From an uncultured Clostridia bacterium (lineage in GTDB: Bacteria > Bacillota > Clostridia > Christensenellales > Borkfalkiaceae): a stretch of DNA of 64,000 nucleotides. The stretch covers positions 7,153 to 71,152 of the forward strand of contig CALDOZ010000026.1 of NCBI GenBank assembly GCA_937912025.1. The letters are read 5' to 3'. Of the stretch, positions 50,608-59,355 are shown piece by piece. Under the pieces are notes generated by a model. The model was not told where the DNA came from and made no database searches. It saw only the letters and a program-made list of their open reading frames with translations. The stretch's first letter is position 1, and each line of letters opens with the position of its first letter. Both the position numbers and the translations under genes were made by a program.

Positions 50608-53157
50608 ATGAACGCAATAAAAAAACTTTTATTATCAATATTATCGTTAGCGTGTGCCATAACATTATCGGCAGGCGTTTTACTTGCGTTAAAAACTACC
50701 GCCAATGCTTCTACACCACTCACCTCAACAAACACTACGATGTTTATGCCTGCTACTAAACTTGAGTTTTATAATTTAAACTCTCCGCAAGCAATATGTT
50801 ATCAAGACGGGTACTTAATTATTTCTGAATATCATAAAGACGCGGTTACCGGCATAGAAAACAATAAACTTATAGTATACAATCCAAACACTCAAACGTA
50901 TGAAGTTAATTTATCGCCGTCGCTCGTTAACGTAACGTGCGTTGCTAAATATAATAATTACGTTTTACTTTTAATTGACTCGGCGATTTTTACTTTATCG
51001 CTTGACGATATTTCGGCAACCCCGATTGATACGGGTATAAGAGTTGGTAAGTCGTTTAGCGTTAATAAGAATGCAATAGTTACAAATACGTCGTCTGGAA
51101 TATACAAATACAACATTACAGACGCTAACGGCTCACTTCAATTTACTAAGATTGACGAAAATTACGTTACGGGCGTTTTATCTTGCTTGCTTACCGATAA
51201 CGGCGATTTTTACTATTTCGTTAGCGGAACGGGACTTATTTGCCGTAAGCCTGACGGTGGCGAAAGTGTTATTTATAAATCAGTTCCTGAAGTTGACATT
51301 GCTCCGTCGCACATGGCTGAAATTGGCGATTACGTTTACTTTACAGCGCCTAGCGGTTTATATAAAGTTAAAAAAGTAGAAAATTCTACGCTTACTAAAA
51401 TTATTGCCGTTACAAACGATGGTGGTCTTGGCTCGCTTAGTTCCCCTGCCGGCATTACTGTTAAAAATGGTAAACTTCTTGTGGCGGACACTAATTTAAA
51501 CTGCATACAAGAAATTGACCCAACGGTAGATACTTTTACAAACTTTGCTATAACTACTGAATCAACCGCTGATTATAGGCTTACAAATAACGCAACCGAC
51601 CTTTGTTTAAGCGAAAATTACATATACGCTTTAGATAACGCAACAATTTTAGACGGCGAGCAAAACCCAATTAAACGTATTGTTAAAATTTCGCTTGACA
51701 GTCAAAATAAATCTTATGAAAAAATTGATTTATCAAGCGTATATCAAAATAATAGCGACTTAGAAAGTATTAAGTTTGCTTGTTCTGACACTCACACGTT
51801 GATATCTGACGGTGAAAAAGTTACCCTTTATAAACAAGTTGAAGGAAAACCTATTACCTTAGAAAAAGTTTTTGAATATCAAAAACGCGCTACTGCAGTT
51901 TATTATCTTGATAATGATTTTTACTTTTCTAATTATTATATAGACGTATATTCTGCAAACGAAGCGTTTACTCAAATTTATAAACTTCAATTACCGTCGC
52001 AAAACAATGAACTTACAAATTTTACCGTTACTCCAATAACTACTAATGAAGAAAACTTAAACTTTTCAAAAGCAATAAGCGGTATTCCTACTGACTTGAC
52101 GGTTGATATTTTCGGTAACGCTTACGTTTTAACACAAAATAGCGAAACTTCACCTACCGAATATAAAATTCATAGATATTATAGCGGTAGCGTCGTATCG
52201 TCAAACGCAATAACTAACCGCCCTATTGGTATTGACACCGATTTTGCAGGTAACGTTTACGCATTGTTTGACGGGCACGTTTCAAAATACGAATTTAAAA
52301 ACGGCGCAACAACGAGCGTTAATATTACGGTTAATTCCGACTTGATGGCTCTTGAAGATATTGCCCTTAACTACCGTAGCGATAAAGCGTACTTTTTATC
52401 AGATGCGTGTATTTTAGTAACAAGCGATAATTCGTTAAACGTTCAAAACTTATCACGAATTTGCGCTGATAGCGTTAAACCTAAAGAATTACAAACAAGT
52501 CAACAATTTATAACGGTAGACAAAAACGCTAAACTATTTAAAGTTACTATCGGCGATTACACAGTTATAGAAAATAAAAACTATTTTAGTAAAATAGAGC
52601 CTATATCAACACCTAACACAAAACGCGTTTACTTAATAATTGCCGACGTTGATGACGATTATTACTTAATTTCATACTCACAAAAATTAACGGCGCTCGT
52701 TAAAAAATCATCGGTACAAGTAAATTCTTCAACGTCTATCGTTCCACCTGAAAACTATGAACTTTTAGGTATTACCGTTGAAAATTTAAACGGCGAAAGT
52801 AAAATCATTTCTAACGACGTTGACACCTTCTCTCGCCCAATATTTGATAGTAAATACCAAATTAATACTGTAAAAAAAGGCGATACTGTAAAACTCAAAA
52901 CAAAAGTTAAGTTTAACGATTTAACGTTTATTTTAGTTGAAGATAATTTAGGCGCAACTATCGGTTATATTCCAGAAGGTTATTTAGTTGACAATATTTT
53001 AGTAAAAACTACAACGTCAACAAGCCATAGCGACACCGTTTTTGAAGACGGAGAAAAACGCAAGCGCGACGTTTTAATGATTATGATTATTGCCTTTACT
53101 TTAACCGCTGCTTCACTACTTATTGAATTTAAAACGCTATTTAAAAAATCTGAATAA
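50608..53157 (+). CDS. Large membrane-anchored surface protein with beta-propeller/NHL-like repeats
   Basis: 849 residues. Signal peptide 1-32 (LLLSILSLACAITLSAGVLLAL...ANA). From about 45 to 690, repeated strands such as GYLIISEYHKDAVTG, LSSPAGITVKNGKLLVADTNLNCIQEID and IGIDTDFAGNVYALFDGHVSKYE look like one or two NHL/SMP-30-type propellers. An SH3-like domain follows near 760-805 (TVKKGDTVKLKTKVKF...TIGYIPEGYL), then a C-terminal membrane helix (about 822-841) and a basic tail. It is exposed outside the cell and membrane-anchored. Its architecture resembles the 254-residue protein at 48.9 kb. No catalytic motif; a binding or envelope-sensing role is a guess. Confidence 0.68.
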   Translation: MNAIKKLLLSILSLACAITLSAGVLLALKTTANASTPLTSTNTTMFMPATKLEFYNLNSPQAICYQDGYLIISEYHKDAVTGIENNKLIVYNPNTQTYEVNLSPSLVNVTCVAKYNNYVLLLIDSAIFTLSLDDISATPIDTGIRVGKSFSVNKNAIVTNTSSGIYKYNITDANGSLQFTKIDENYVTGVLSCLLTDNGDFYYFVSGTGLICRKPDGGESVIYKSVPEVDIAPSHMAEIGDYVYFTAPSGLYKVKKVENSTLTKIIAVTNDGGLGSLSSPAGITVKNGKLLVADTNLNCIQEIDPTVDTFTNFAITTESTADYRLTNNATDLCLSENYIYALDNATILDGEQNPIKRIVKISLDSQNKSYEKIDLSSVYQNNSDLESIKFACSDTHTLISDGEKVTLYKQVEGKPITLEKVFEYQKRATAVYYLDNDFYFSNYYIDVYSANEAFTQIYKLQLPSQNNELTNFTVTPITTNEENLNFSKAISGIPTDLTVDIFGNAYVLTQNSETSPTEYKIHRYYSGSVVSSNAITNRPIGIDTDFAGNVYALFDGHVSKYEFKNGATTSVNITVNSDLMALEDIALNYRSDKAYFLSDACILVTSDNSLNVQNLSRICADSVKPKELQTSQQFITVDKNAKLFKVTIGDYTVIENKNYFSKIEPISTPNTKRVYLIIADVDDDYYLISYSQKLTALVKKSSVQVNSSTSIVPPENYELLGITVENLNGESKIISNDVDTFSRPIFDSKYQINTVKKGDTVKLKTKVKFNDLTFILVEDNLGATIGYIPEGYLVDNILVKTTTSTSHSDTVFEDGEKRKRDVLMIMIIAFTLTAASLLIEFKTLFKKSE

Positions 53158-53174
53158 TTTTACAACAAAAAAAC

Positions 53175-53201
53175 GCTCGAGAAAAAATCTCGGGCATTTT
53201 T
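53175..53201 (+). terminator. Intrinsic terminator of the 849-residue protein gene
   Basis: Stem GCTCGAGA / TCTCGGGC (one G-U pair) with a 5-base A loop and a following T run. Confidence 0.82.
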
Positions 53202-53219
53202 AATTATTTAATTTTTTAA

Positions 53220-54185
53220 TTACAAATTAAAATCTTGAGAATTTCTCCAACTGCAATGCTTACAAGTGGCGCAATTACCGTTTAAAATTTCTTCACGATA
53301 TTTATTTGCAAGTTCGCCGTTAAAAATATCTAAAAGTTTGTTATCGTTAACGTTACCTGCTGAAAAGTCGTAAAAATCAGTACAAAACAAAACGTTACCG
53401 TTCCACGCTATATGCGCGTGTTTAAATGGGGAATAACAATTTCTATCAACGTTATTATGCGGTATAAACTCGACTTTAATAGCGTAATTTTTACTTAATA
53501 GTTTAGCAATTTGTTGCTTATAATCTTTGCAATTGCCTACCCAAGAATTTATACTTAAAGCGTCTTGATTAAATGAGTTTTTTAGCCAATTAGAGTAGTT
53601 GTCCGCCTCAGTTTTAGTCAAGTAAATCATTTCTTGTAAAATGAGTTTTTGCGGTTTAACTGCGCTTAATTCTTCGGTAAACTTATCAAAATTATTGATA
53701 AGTTCTTCAGTTATAACACTCATAATTCTTAAATTTACTTTATTAGTATCAATAAGTTTTAAATTTGATATAACCTTATTGTATACGCCTTCGCCACGAA
53801 TTTTATCGTGAACGCTTTTAACCCCGTCAATAGAAACGTAAACGACGCTAAAACACTCGTTTATTAGTTTGTAGTATTTATCAATATATACGCCGTTTGT
53901 AACCATTCCAATTTCAAAACCGTTTGAATGTAAATGGTTTACAATTTTTTCAAAGTACGGCGACACTAAAGGCTCGCCACCCCAAAGCATAATTTTAGGT
54001 AGTATTTTAGACGTTTTTTGGTAGTTTTTAAGTTCGTTTGCAATTTCTACCCATTTAGAAAAAGTTACTTCTTTACCATTTTCGTCTGAGAAAAAGCCTT
54101 TCTTTCCCCATTGACCGCAAAACCAACAACGGAGATTGCAATTTTTAGTTATTTGAAAATGTACAAGTTCAAGTTGTGGTTTCAT
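53220..54185 (-). CDS. Radical SAM protein with SPASM-like C-terminus
   Basis: 321 residues. ITKNCNLRCWFCGQWG holds the CxxxCxxC motif (15-22) that binds the 4Fe-4S cluster and S-adenosylmethionine. WGGEPLVSP is the GGEP motif, VSIDG the conserved later strand. A C-terminal set of cysteines (CKDY..., CYSPF, FCTDFYDF, CATCKHCSW) resembles a SPASM/twitch auxiliary cluster domain, including the CTDF motif. Such enzymes modify peptides, proteins or sugars. It is the last gene of an operon with a TIM-barrel isomerase and an MDR dehydrogenase, so a sugar-derived or cofactor-type substrate is as likely as a peptide. Confidence 0.85.
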   Translation of the reverse strand: MKPQLELVHFQITKNCNLRCWFCGQWGKKGFFSDENGKEVTFSKWVEIANELKNYQKTSKILPKIMLWGGEPLVSPYFEKIVNHLHSNGFEIGMVTNGVYIDKYYKLINECFSVVYVSIDGVKSVHDKIRGEGVYNKVISNLKLIDTNKVNLRIMSVITEELINNFDKFTEELSAVKPQKLILQEMIYLTKTEADNYSNWLKNSFNQDALSINSWVGNCKDYKQQIAKLLSKNYAIKVEFIPHNNVDRNCYSPFKHAHIAWNGNVLFCTDFYDFSAGNVNDNKLLDIFNGELANKYREEILNGNCATCKHCSWRNSQDFNL

Positions 54186-54206
54186 AAAACTCCTTAAATA
54201 AGGTAA

Positions 54207-55058
54207 TTAATTTTTTGCGTAAGCGTTTAAAATATTATCTAGACACGCTTTTAAGCCAAACTCAACGTCTTCAACGTTTTCGTATTCAAAGAGCGCAGGA
54301 GCGTTTTTAGTTGCAATATAAGGCAATAATTTACTAAAATCAATATCTCCGTTACCACAATAAGTTGGCAATAAATGACCGCTTTTTACTTTTTTAAAGT
54401 CTTTTAAATGGAAATAGCAAACATATTCTTCAATTTTGTTATAGTAAGCAACTAAGTCTTTTTCGTTAACGGCTGAAATATTTGCAGGGTCAAAGTTGAA
54501 AGTAATACCGTTAACCCTTTCAATCATTTTAAAAATAGTATTAAGGTTTGTTGATACGGACGCAAAATGTTCAACGCCGTCCTCATAACCGTTAACACCG
54601 CCGTGAGTTTCAACAACAGGAATAACGCCGTAGTTTTTACTAAAAGCGTAAACTTCGTTTAAACAATTAACAAGTCTTTCAAAACGTTCGCCAACAACTT
54701 CGTTAACGGGCGAAAATCCCGCAAAAATTCTTAAATATTTAATACCTAACTTACTTGCAGTAACAATAACGTCTTTAACGTTGTTTAATGCCGTTTGCAC
54801 TTCACAAGCATTATCAAGAGTAAAATCGTTACCCGTTGAAGCGCATAAAAGTTTAATACCGTACTTGTTAAAAAGTTCTTTAACGTGGTTAATTTGCTCG
54901 TCCGACGGAGAAAGTTGTAAATAATCGTTTTCGTGACCGTGAATACCTAGTTCAACTACGTCTAAACCGTCGCGACTTGCAATTTGAAGTTGTTTTTCAA
55001 GCGGAGTTTCTCTAAACCCCCACGAAGCGTAACCTAAAATTAAATTTCCAACTTTCAT
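54207..55058 (-). CDS. Sugar phosphate isomerase/epimerase (xylose-isomerase-like TIM barrel)
   Basis: 283 residues. GLDVVELGIHG, LRIFAGFSP, VVETHGG (metal-binding Glu), NFDPANISAVN (metal-binding Asp), CYFHLKDFKK (His) and FEYENVED (Glu) match the AP-endonuclease-2/sugar isomerase superfamily with its metal ligands intact. The reaction could be epimerisation or isomerisation of a keto-sugar or inositol derivative. It is translationally coupled to the MDR gene upstream (the start overlaps its stop). Confidence 0.85.
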   Translation of the reverse strand: MKVGNLILGYASWGFRETPLEKQLQIASRDGLDVVELGIHGHENDYLQLSPSDEQINHVKELFNKYGIKLLCASTGNDFTLDNACEVQTALNNVKDVIVTASKLGIKYLRIFAGFSPVNEVVGERFERLVNCLNEVYAFSKNYGVIPVVETHGGVNGYEDGVEHFASVSTNLNTIFKMIERVNGITFNFDPANISAVNEKDLVAYYNKIEEYVCYFHLKDFKKVKSGHLLPTYCGNGDIDFSKLLPYIATKNAPALFEYENVEDVEFGLKACLDNILNAYAKN

Positions 55059-56113
55059 TATTTAGACCAATCGAAGACGATTTTAAATACGTCGTCGCCC
55101 TTTTCAGCCTTATATTTGAACGCTTCAGGCGCTTTAGATACAGGCCAAATTTCAATAGGAAGTTTTGAAGTATCAAACTTACCTTCACTCATATATTTTA
55201 AAATTTCTTCCTTACAAAGTGGCTCTAAGGCGCAAGTCATAGAAATATCGGCATTTTTAACAAACCAACGGTGATAATGGTCAAAAATAATTCTATCAGG
55301 ATAATCGCCTTGAAGGTGAATATGAGCGCGCGGTTCTTGATAATCCCAACCACCGTCTTTAATATATTTGTGTAAAGTTCCAGGAACTTCAGGATTACCC
55401 GATGCTTCAATAACTTGATCAGCCATTTTGCCGTTAGTAACTTTTTTAATTCCTTCAACGGCTTCTTCAGGCGAGAAAACGTAATCAACGTAATTTTTAG
55501 CAATAGAACGGCGGAATTCGTTTCTATCAATAGCAATAACGGTAATTTCAGGGTTTTTAATTTTTAAAAGTTGCATAGCAGATATACCAACCATACCAGC
55601 GCCAACTACTACTATAGTTTGCTTAACTGATAAATCGTTTAATCTTCTAACGCCTTTTAAAGCAACGCAAGCAAGGTAGGCTAAAACAGCGTCAACGTCT
55701 GAAACGTTATCAGGAACTTTAACCATGTAGTCAAAACAACTTGTAGCGGTATTACTATCTTTAACGGTAAACTCACTACTACCGCCCCACGCCGAGCATA
55801 CGTTACCGTATTTACGGCATTCGTTAATCATAACTCTATCACCTACTTTAAGTTTTGGATCTGCTTTAGGTCCAACCGCAACGATTTTACCCATCGTTTC
55901 GTAACCGTGAACGAGCGGATAATAGCATTGTTCTGGATGTTGCATACCAAAATACGTTTTCATATCAGTACCACTTGATATTGAGTTAAAATACGTTTGA
56001 CAAATATAAGCGTCTTCAAGTGGCTCGGTAAGTTCAATTTCACGAACGCGTACTTCGTAAGGCCTTTCGATAACAACCGCGCGGGTTGTTTTATAATCTT
56101 TATATGATTTCAT
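55058..56113 (-). CDS. MDR-family zinc-binding dehydrogenase
   Basis: 351 residues. The NAD(P) site VVVGAGMVGISAMQ (GxGxxG) is good. The GHExxG motif appears as HGYETMG. The position of the catalytic zinc cysteine reads SISSGTDMKTY, with serine, and the four-cysteine structural zinc lobe is missing (only CRKYGNVC nearby). This resembles the zinc-lean sugar dehydrogenase group (BchC/DOIA-like). With the isomerase and radical SAM gene it forms a three-gene operon, perhaps for oxidation of a sugar or polyol. The substrate is not predictable. Confidence 0.78.
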   Translation of the reverse strand: MKSYKDYKTTRAVVIERPYEVRVREIELTEPLEDAYICQTYFNSISSGTDMKTYFGMQHPEQCYYPLVHGYETMGKIVAVGPKADPKLKVGDRVMINECRKYGNVCSAWGGSSEFTVKDSNTATSCFDYMVKVPDNVSDVDAVLAYLACVALKGVRRLNDLSVKQTIVVVGAGMVGISAMQLLKIKNPEITVIAIDRNEFRRSIAKNYVDYVFSPEEAVEGIKKVTNGKMADQVIEASGNPEVPGTLHKYIKDGGWDYQEPRAHIHLQGDYPDRIIFDHYHRWFVKNADISMTCALEPLCKEEILKYMSEGKFDTSKLPIEIWPVSKAPEAFKYKAEKGDDVFKIVFDWSK

Positions 56114-56158
56114 AAATTTTCTCCTTAAATTTATAATTATTTTAATTAAAATATCATT

Positions 56159-56841
56159 TTAAATTTTTTTAATATAGAACATACGCGATTTTAAACCGCC
56201 GTACTCATCTTTGTCGGTAACGTCTGCTAAGTAACCAAAATCAACGCCGTAATTCATTAACGCGTCGCCATACGCCGTAAACGACAATTCGTTTTCAACT
56301 TTTACGTTTGCTTGCGGGCGTTGCGTTACTAAATACAACGCATCTTTGTCAAGCCCTTTAAGTTTATAAAGTTTAGGGTTTTTACCAAACAAATATTCTT
56401 TTTCAATTACAGTTACCATTGCCTCGCTTCTATCTTTTGAAACGACCATATACGAATAATGATTGCCGTTATCAAAAATATTATCAAGACAAATATATTT
56501 GCCGTACTGTAATAAATTGCGATGCTCTTTATAAAACTCTACTTGTTTTTTCATTACCGAAAGTTCTTTTTCGTTAAACTTACGGAAGTCAAACTCATAT
56601 CCAAACGCGCCTTTAAATAATCGTCTGTCGCGCCACCTACACGGTCAATAAGCATTGGCGACTTATTGTATAAATCGTAATTATTATGAGTTTTAATTTT
56701 TAAACCGTAATATAAAATTGCAATATGATTATATTCAACTACGCTATATCCGTTTGGCTTTTTAGAGCATTTTTCAACTTTAAAAATTAAAGAAGTTTTT
56801 AAAGTATCAAGTTTTATATAGTTACCATTAATTTCAATCAT
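56159..56841 (-). pseudogene. Remnant of a GH36 alpha-galactosidase
   Basis: Two adjacent frames keep only the ends of the enzyme. 56554-56841 encodes the N-terminal part (IEINGNYIKLDTLKTSLIFK ... ILYYGLKI). 56159-56554 encodes the C-terminal beta domain (KKQVEFYKEHRNLLQYGKY ... YMVVSKDRSEAMV ... LKGLDKDALY ... YGDALMNYGV). The C-terminal frame stays open upstream of its ATG and reads KGAFGYEFDFRKFNEKEL, which belongs to the same enzyme; a frameshift near 56600 joins the halves. The whole TIM barrel with both catalytic aspartates (about 450-500 residues) is gone. Family match is from memory of GH36 sequence patterns. It cannot be a working glycosidase. Confidence 0.72.
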
Positions 56842-57087
56842 TTTGCTCCTAATATGTCAATTTGTCGTTTGAATTTTTTTAATAATTAGTTAAATATTTT
56901 TTAACTAAAAATAAAAACAACTATTTTATATATTTAATATATAACACATTAATTTTTTTTGCAATAGTAATTTTAAATTTTATATTTTTTTAGTTTATTA
57001 TCGAGGTTAAAAATATGTCATTTTGACGCAATTTTTTATAGTAATTAATATTATTTTATGTTAAAATACGGCATTTTTAAATTAAAA

Positions 57088-57111
57088 AGTCGTTTAGGCA
57101 ACTAAACGACT
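57088..57111 (-). terminator. Intrinsic terminator of the HPrK-like/PqqD/peptidase operon
   Basis: Perfect 10-bp stem AGTCGTTTAG / CTAAACGACT with a 4-base loop and TTTTTAATTT following on the minus strand. The gap 56842-57087 beyond it is very AT-rich; I see no gene there, only possible promoter sequence for the pseudogene. Confidence 0.9.
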
Positions 57112-57118
57112 AATAATA

Positions 57119-57556
57119 TTATTTTGTTTTGAATATCTTTTTAAAAACTCTCCTAACAAAATTTATAATCTTTCTTAAAAAAATAAACCTTGCATAGAAA
57201 AAAACGTAAAACTTGTATTTTAGCGACTTATTTACGTCAACGTAATTACTTCCCTTATAATACCCTTTCATAACGCCAAGTATATGCGCGTCTGTAATGC
57301 CGTACTCGAAAACGTAATGATTATCGCCACACATAACGTAGCCCGTTTTAGTTACTTTCATTACGCGGTGGAGTATATAATCGCCACTATCACGCCTATA
57401 TAACGCTACGTCCATTTTATTAAGTCTGCCGTTTGGTTTTTCAACGTAAACTTTGTTAACACCTTGATATAATAGCGGATTCATACTAGTACCTTTAATT
57501 TCAGTACATAAACAACCCGCTTTACTAATTATATCTTGCAAATTGCCGTCAATCAT
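57119..57556 (-). CDS. S24/S26 (LexA/signal-peptidase-like) serine peptidase
   Basis: 145 residues. IKGTSMNPLLYQG near 20-32 holds the nucleophile serine (GxSMxP motif). MDVALYRRDSGDYILHRVMKV has the second conserved block, but the general-base lysine position is not certain (usually in a V-x-x-K or R-R-K context). MCGDNH follows. The C-terminal 30 residues are strongly basic and aromatic (FFYARFIFLRKIINFVRRVFKKIFK), probably an amphipathic membrane-associating helix. It is third in a cassette with an HPr-kinase-like protein and PqqD; such peptidases in these cassettes may cleave a precursor peptide. Confidence 0.75.
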   Translation of the reverse strand: MIDGNLQDIISKAGCLCTEIKGTSMNPLLYQGVNKVYVEKPNGRLNKMDVALYRRDSGDYILHRVMKVTKTGYVMCGDNHYVFEYGITDAHILGVMKGYYKGSNYVDVNKSLKYKFYVFFYARFIFLRKIINFVRRVFKKIFKTK

Positions 57557-57849
57557 TAATTAATAACCCCAATTTTTTTAAACTGCGCTAAAATTTCTTC
57601 AACGTCGCCTTTAACTTCGTCAGCGCTAACTTCGTACGCTTTGGTAACTTCGTCAATTATTTGTTCTTTAGTTGCGCCATTTTCTAAAATCTTCCATATA
57701 AAAGCGCACGTTTCGTTTAAAGTTATCATTCCGTTAAGTTTTTTAGACGCTTCACCAACCGTTATAACGACGTTTGACACTTTACCTTCCGCGCCTTTAA
57801 CTTCACGCAATATAAACCCATTATTAATTTTTAAAATTTGATTTTCCAT
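57556..57849 (-). CDS. PqqD family peptide-binding protein
   Basis: 97 residues. LKINNGFILREVKG at the start, MITLNETCAFIWKILENGATKEQIIDEVTKAYEVS in the middle and DVEEILAQFKKIGVI at the end match the PqqD/RRE fold that holds leader peptides in RiPP pathways. It overlaps the peptidase gene and follows the HPrK-like gene by 4 bases. No precursor peptide gene is apparent nearby. Confidence 0.88.
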   Translation of the reverse strand: MENQILKINNGFILREVKGAEGKVSNVVITVGEASKKLNGMITLNETCAFIWKILENGATKEQIIDEVTKAYEVSADEVKGDVEEILAQFKKIGVIN

Positions 57850-57853
57850 ATTC

Positions 57854-58576
57854 TTATTCCCCCAAACTTATCATACCTTCAAAAGAAGTCTTAGGTGCGT
57901 CATCACTAATATTACAATACAGTTTATAAAAATCAACGCTACTAACTAGTAAAGATAAGGTATTCATTAGTGAGTTAACCCCGTCTTCATCGGTAGGTTT
58001 AACCGTTTGCTTCATAATTTCATAAATACAATCAAGAGCGTTAATTTTCTCAATATTATTTACTTCACCACGGTTTAATAGACACACCGCTTTAAGTGGT
58101 ACTTTAACGTTATCACCAAGCCCGTGTTTACCTTGCCAAGGATTGCCATAAACGTAAAACTTGCCGTCTTCTCTAATATATCTAACAAACGGTTTATCGT
58201 CGTTAATATGTTTAACCGCCCCATTAGTATATTCGCATAAAAGTCTTGTATGAGTTGATTTGCCCGTTCCGCTTTTAGCGGTAAACAAGTAAGCGTTACC
58301 ATTATAACTTATTGCCGACGAATGAAATAATAATCCGTTATAATTTTTCATAAGCATATTAGAAATATAGCGGAAAATCGCCGTATTTTCAACGTATGCA
58401 GGCGGAACGTTACCCGCTAAAGAAAGTTCGTAATCAATCATATCTTGAGTTACTTCAACGGTAAAATCTGGCATGCGTTTAGCGTGCGTTATGTAATTTT
58501 TAAACACTTTTAAAGTGTATTCGTACCTATATACAACTTCGATATAAAGGTCTGCTATAAAACACAAAAACTTCAT
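57854..58576 (-). CDS. HPr-kinase-like P-loop protein
   Basis: 240 residues. KSGTGKSTH (101-109) is the HprK/PEPCK-type P-loop, HINDDKPFVRY corresponds to the catalytic Asp strand and NPWQGKHGLG to the later conserved loop. The N-terminal 80 residues are unlike HprK itself, so this is the paralogue family found beside PqqD genes rather than the catabolite-control kinase. In some lasso-peptide clusters related kinases phosphorylate the peptide tail. It is the first gene of the cassette; a short hairpin-like repeat (GGGTAAAACGT / ACGTAATTTTACCC, 58587-58610) lies upstream. Confidence 0.8.
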   Translation of the reverse strand: MKFLCFIADLYIEVVYRYEYTLKVFKNYITHAKRMPDFTVEVTQDMIDYELSLAGNVPPAYVENTAIFRYISNMLMKNYNGLLFHSSAISYNGNAYLFTAKSGTGKSTHTRLLCEYTNGAVKHINDDKPFVRYIREDGKFYVYGNPWQGKHGLGDNVKVPLKAVCLLNRGEVNNIEKINALDCIYEIMKQTVKPTDEDGVNSLMNTLSLLVSSVDFYKLYCNISDDAPKTSFEGMISLGE

Positions 58577-58649
58577 AATTTAAAATGGGTAAAACGTAAT
58601 TTTACCCATTAATTATAACATTATAATATAACGTTGTCAACACTAAAAA

Positions 58650-59333
58650 CTAAACAGTTTCCATAGCGTAATTGCGTTCTAAATCAAACTCGGCGTCAAG
58701 GTCGAACACTTCGGCGTTATCAAAAGCGGCAAGTTTTGAAACGGAAACTTCGTATGCTGTCATAAGTTTAACGTCAGTTTCACTGAACTTTTTTTGATAT
58801 TCGCGCGATTGAATTCTTCCACTAAGCGCAACTTTGTCGCCTACGCTTAAATTTTTAACAAATCTTGCGTTCCTACCCCAAGCAATACACGGAATATAGT
58901 CGCTTTTATTATACGCGCGGTTAACAGCAATAAGTAGGTCTGCAATTTCGCGGTTAAACGGCGTCGTTCTATAAATTGGCGGTTTACAAATATAGCCCGA
59001 TAGTACGATATTATTAGGATTTTTACCGTATTCTTCTTGCAAAATTTCTCTAACAAAAACAGTAAGCATAAGTTTGCTTTTTCCGTCAATTTGCTTATTG
59101 TAACTTCTAAATTGACCGAGAGCGCATAGTTTAGAACCTATTTTTAAGTTTGCGCTTTCAATAAGCCTTTCAGATATTGTTACGGGTAAAACGTCCGCTT
59201 GCCCAGATAAACGCTTTACCATAACGTCCATTTCATAAAAGCCTTCGCCGTACACTTCATGCGAAAATCTTGCCTCAGTAATAATTTCTCCAAATAAGTA
59301 CACTTTGTTATTTTGTGAGTTCAAGTTTATCAT
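58650..59333 (-). CDS. Single-stranded DNA-binding-like protein with two OB folds
   Basis: 227 residues from the ATG at 59333, with CGGAGG 5 bases upstream; the reading from 59381 overlaps the next gene. Two OB-fold halves are visible: 5-105 (KVYLFGEIITEARFSHEV...LCALGQFRSYN) and 108-205 (NIVLSGYICKPPIYRTTPFNREIADLLIAVNR...IPCIAWGRNARFVKNL...ALSGRIQSREYQKK). The second half is SSB/PriB-like. There is no acidic SSB C-terminal tip (DDDIPF), so it may not recruit partners like housekeeping SSB. This double-OB form is common in clostridia. Confidence 0.8.
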   Translation of the reverse strand: MINLNSQNNKVYLFGEIITEARFSHEVYGEGFYEMDVMVKRLSGQADVLPVTISERLIESANLKIGSKLCALGQFRSYNKQIDGKSKLMLTVFVREILQEEYGKNPNNIVLSGYICKPPIYRTTPFNREIADLLIAVNRAYNKSDYIPCIAWGRNARFVKNLSVGDKVALSGRIQSREYQKKFSETDVKLMTAYEVSVSKLAAFDNAEVFDLDAEFDLERNYAMETV

Positions 59334-59355
59334 AAAACCTCCGTGAATGTATTTT

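Noticed and set aside
56842..57087. A RiPP precursor gene between the pseudogene and the peptidase operon
   Set aside because: The region is almost pure A/T, and no short frame with a ribosome site was found on either strand.
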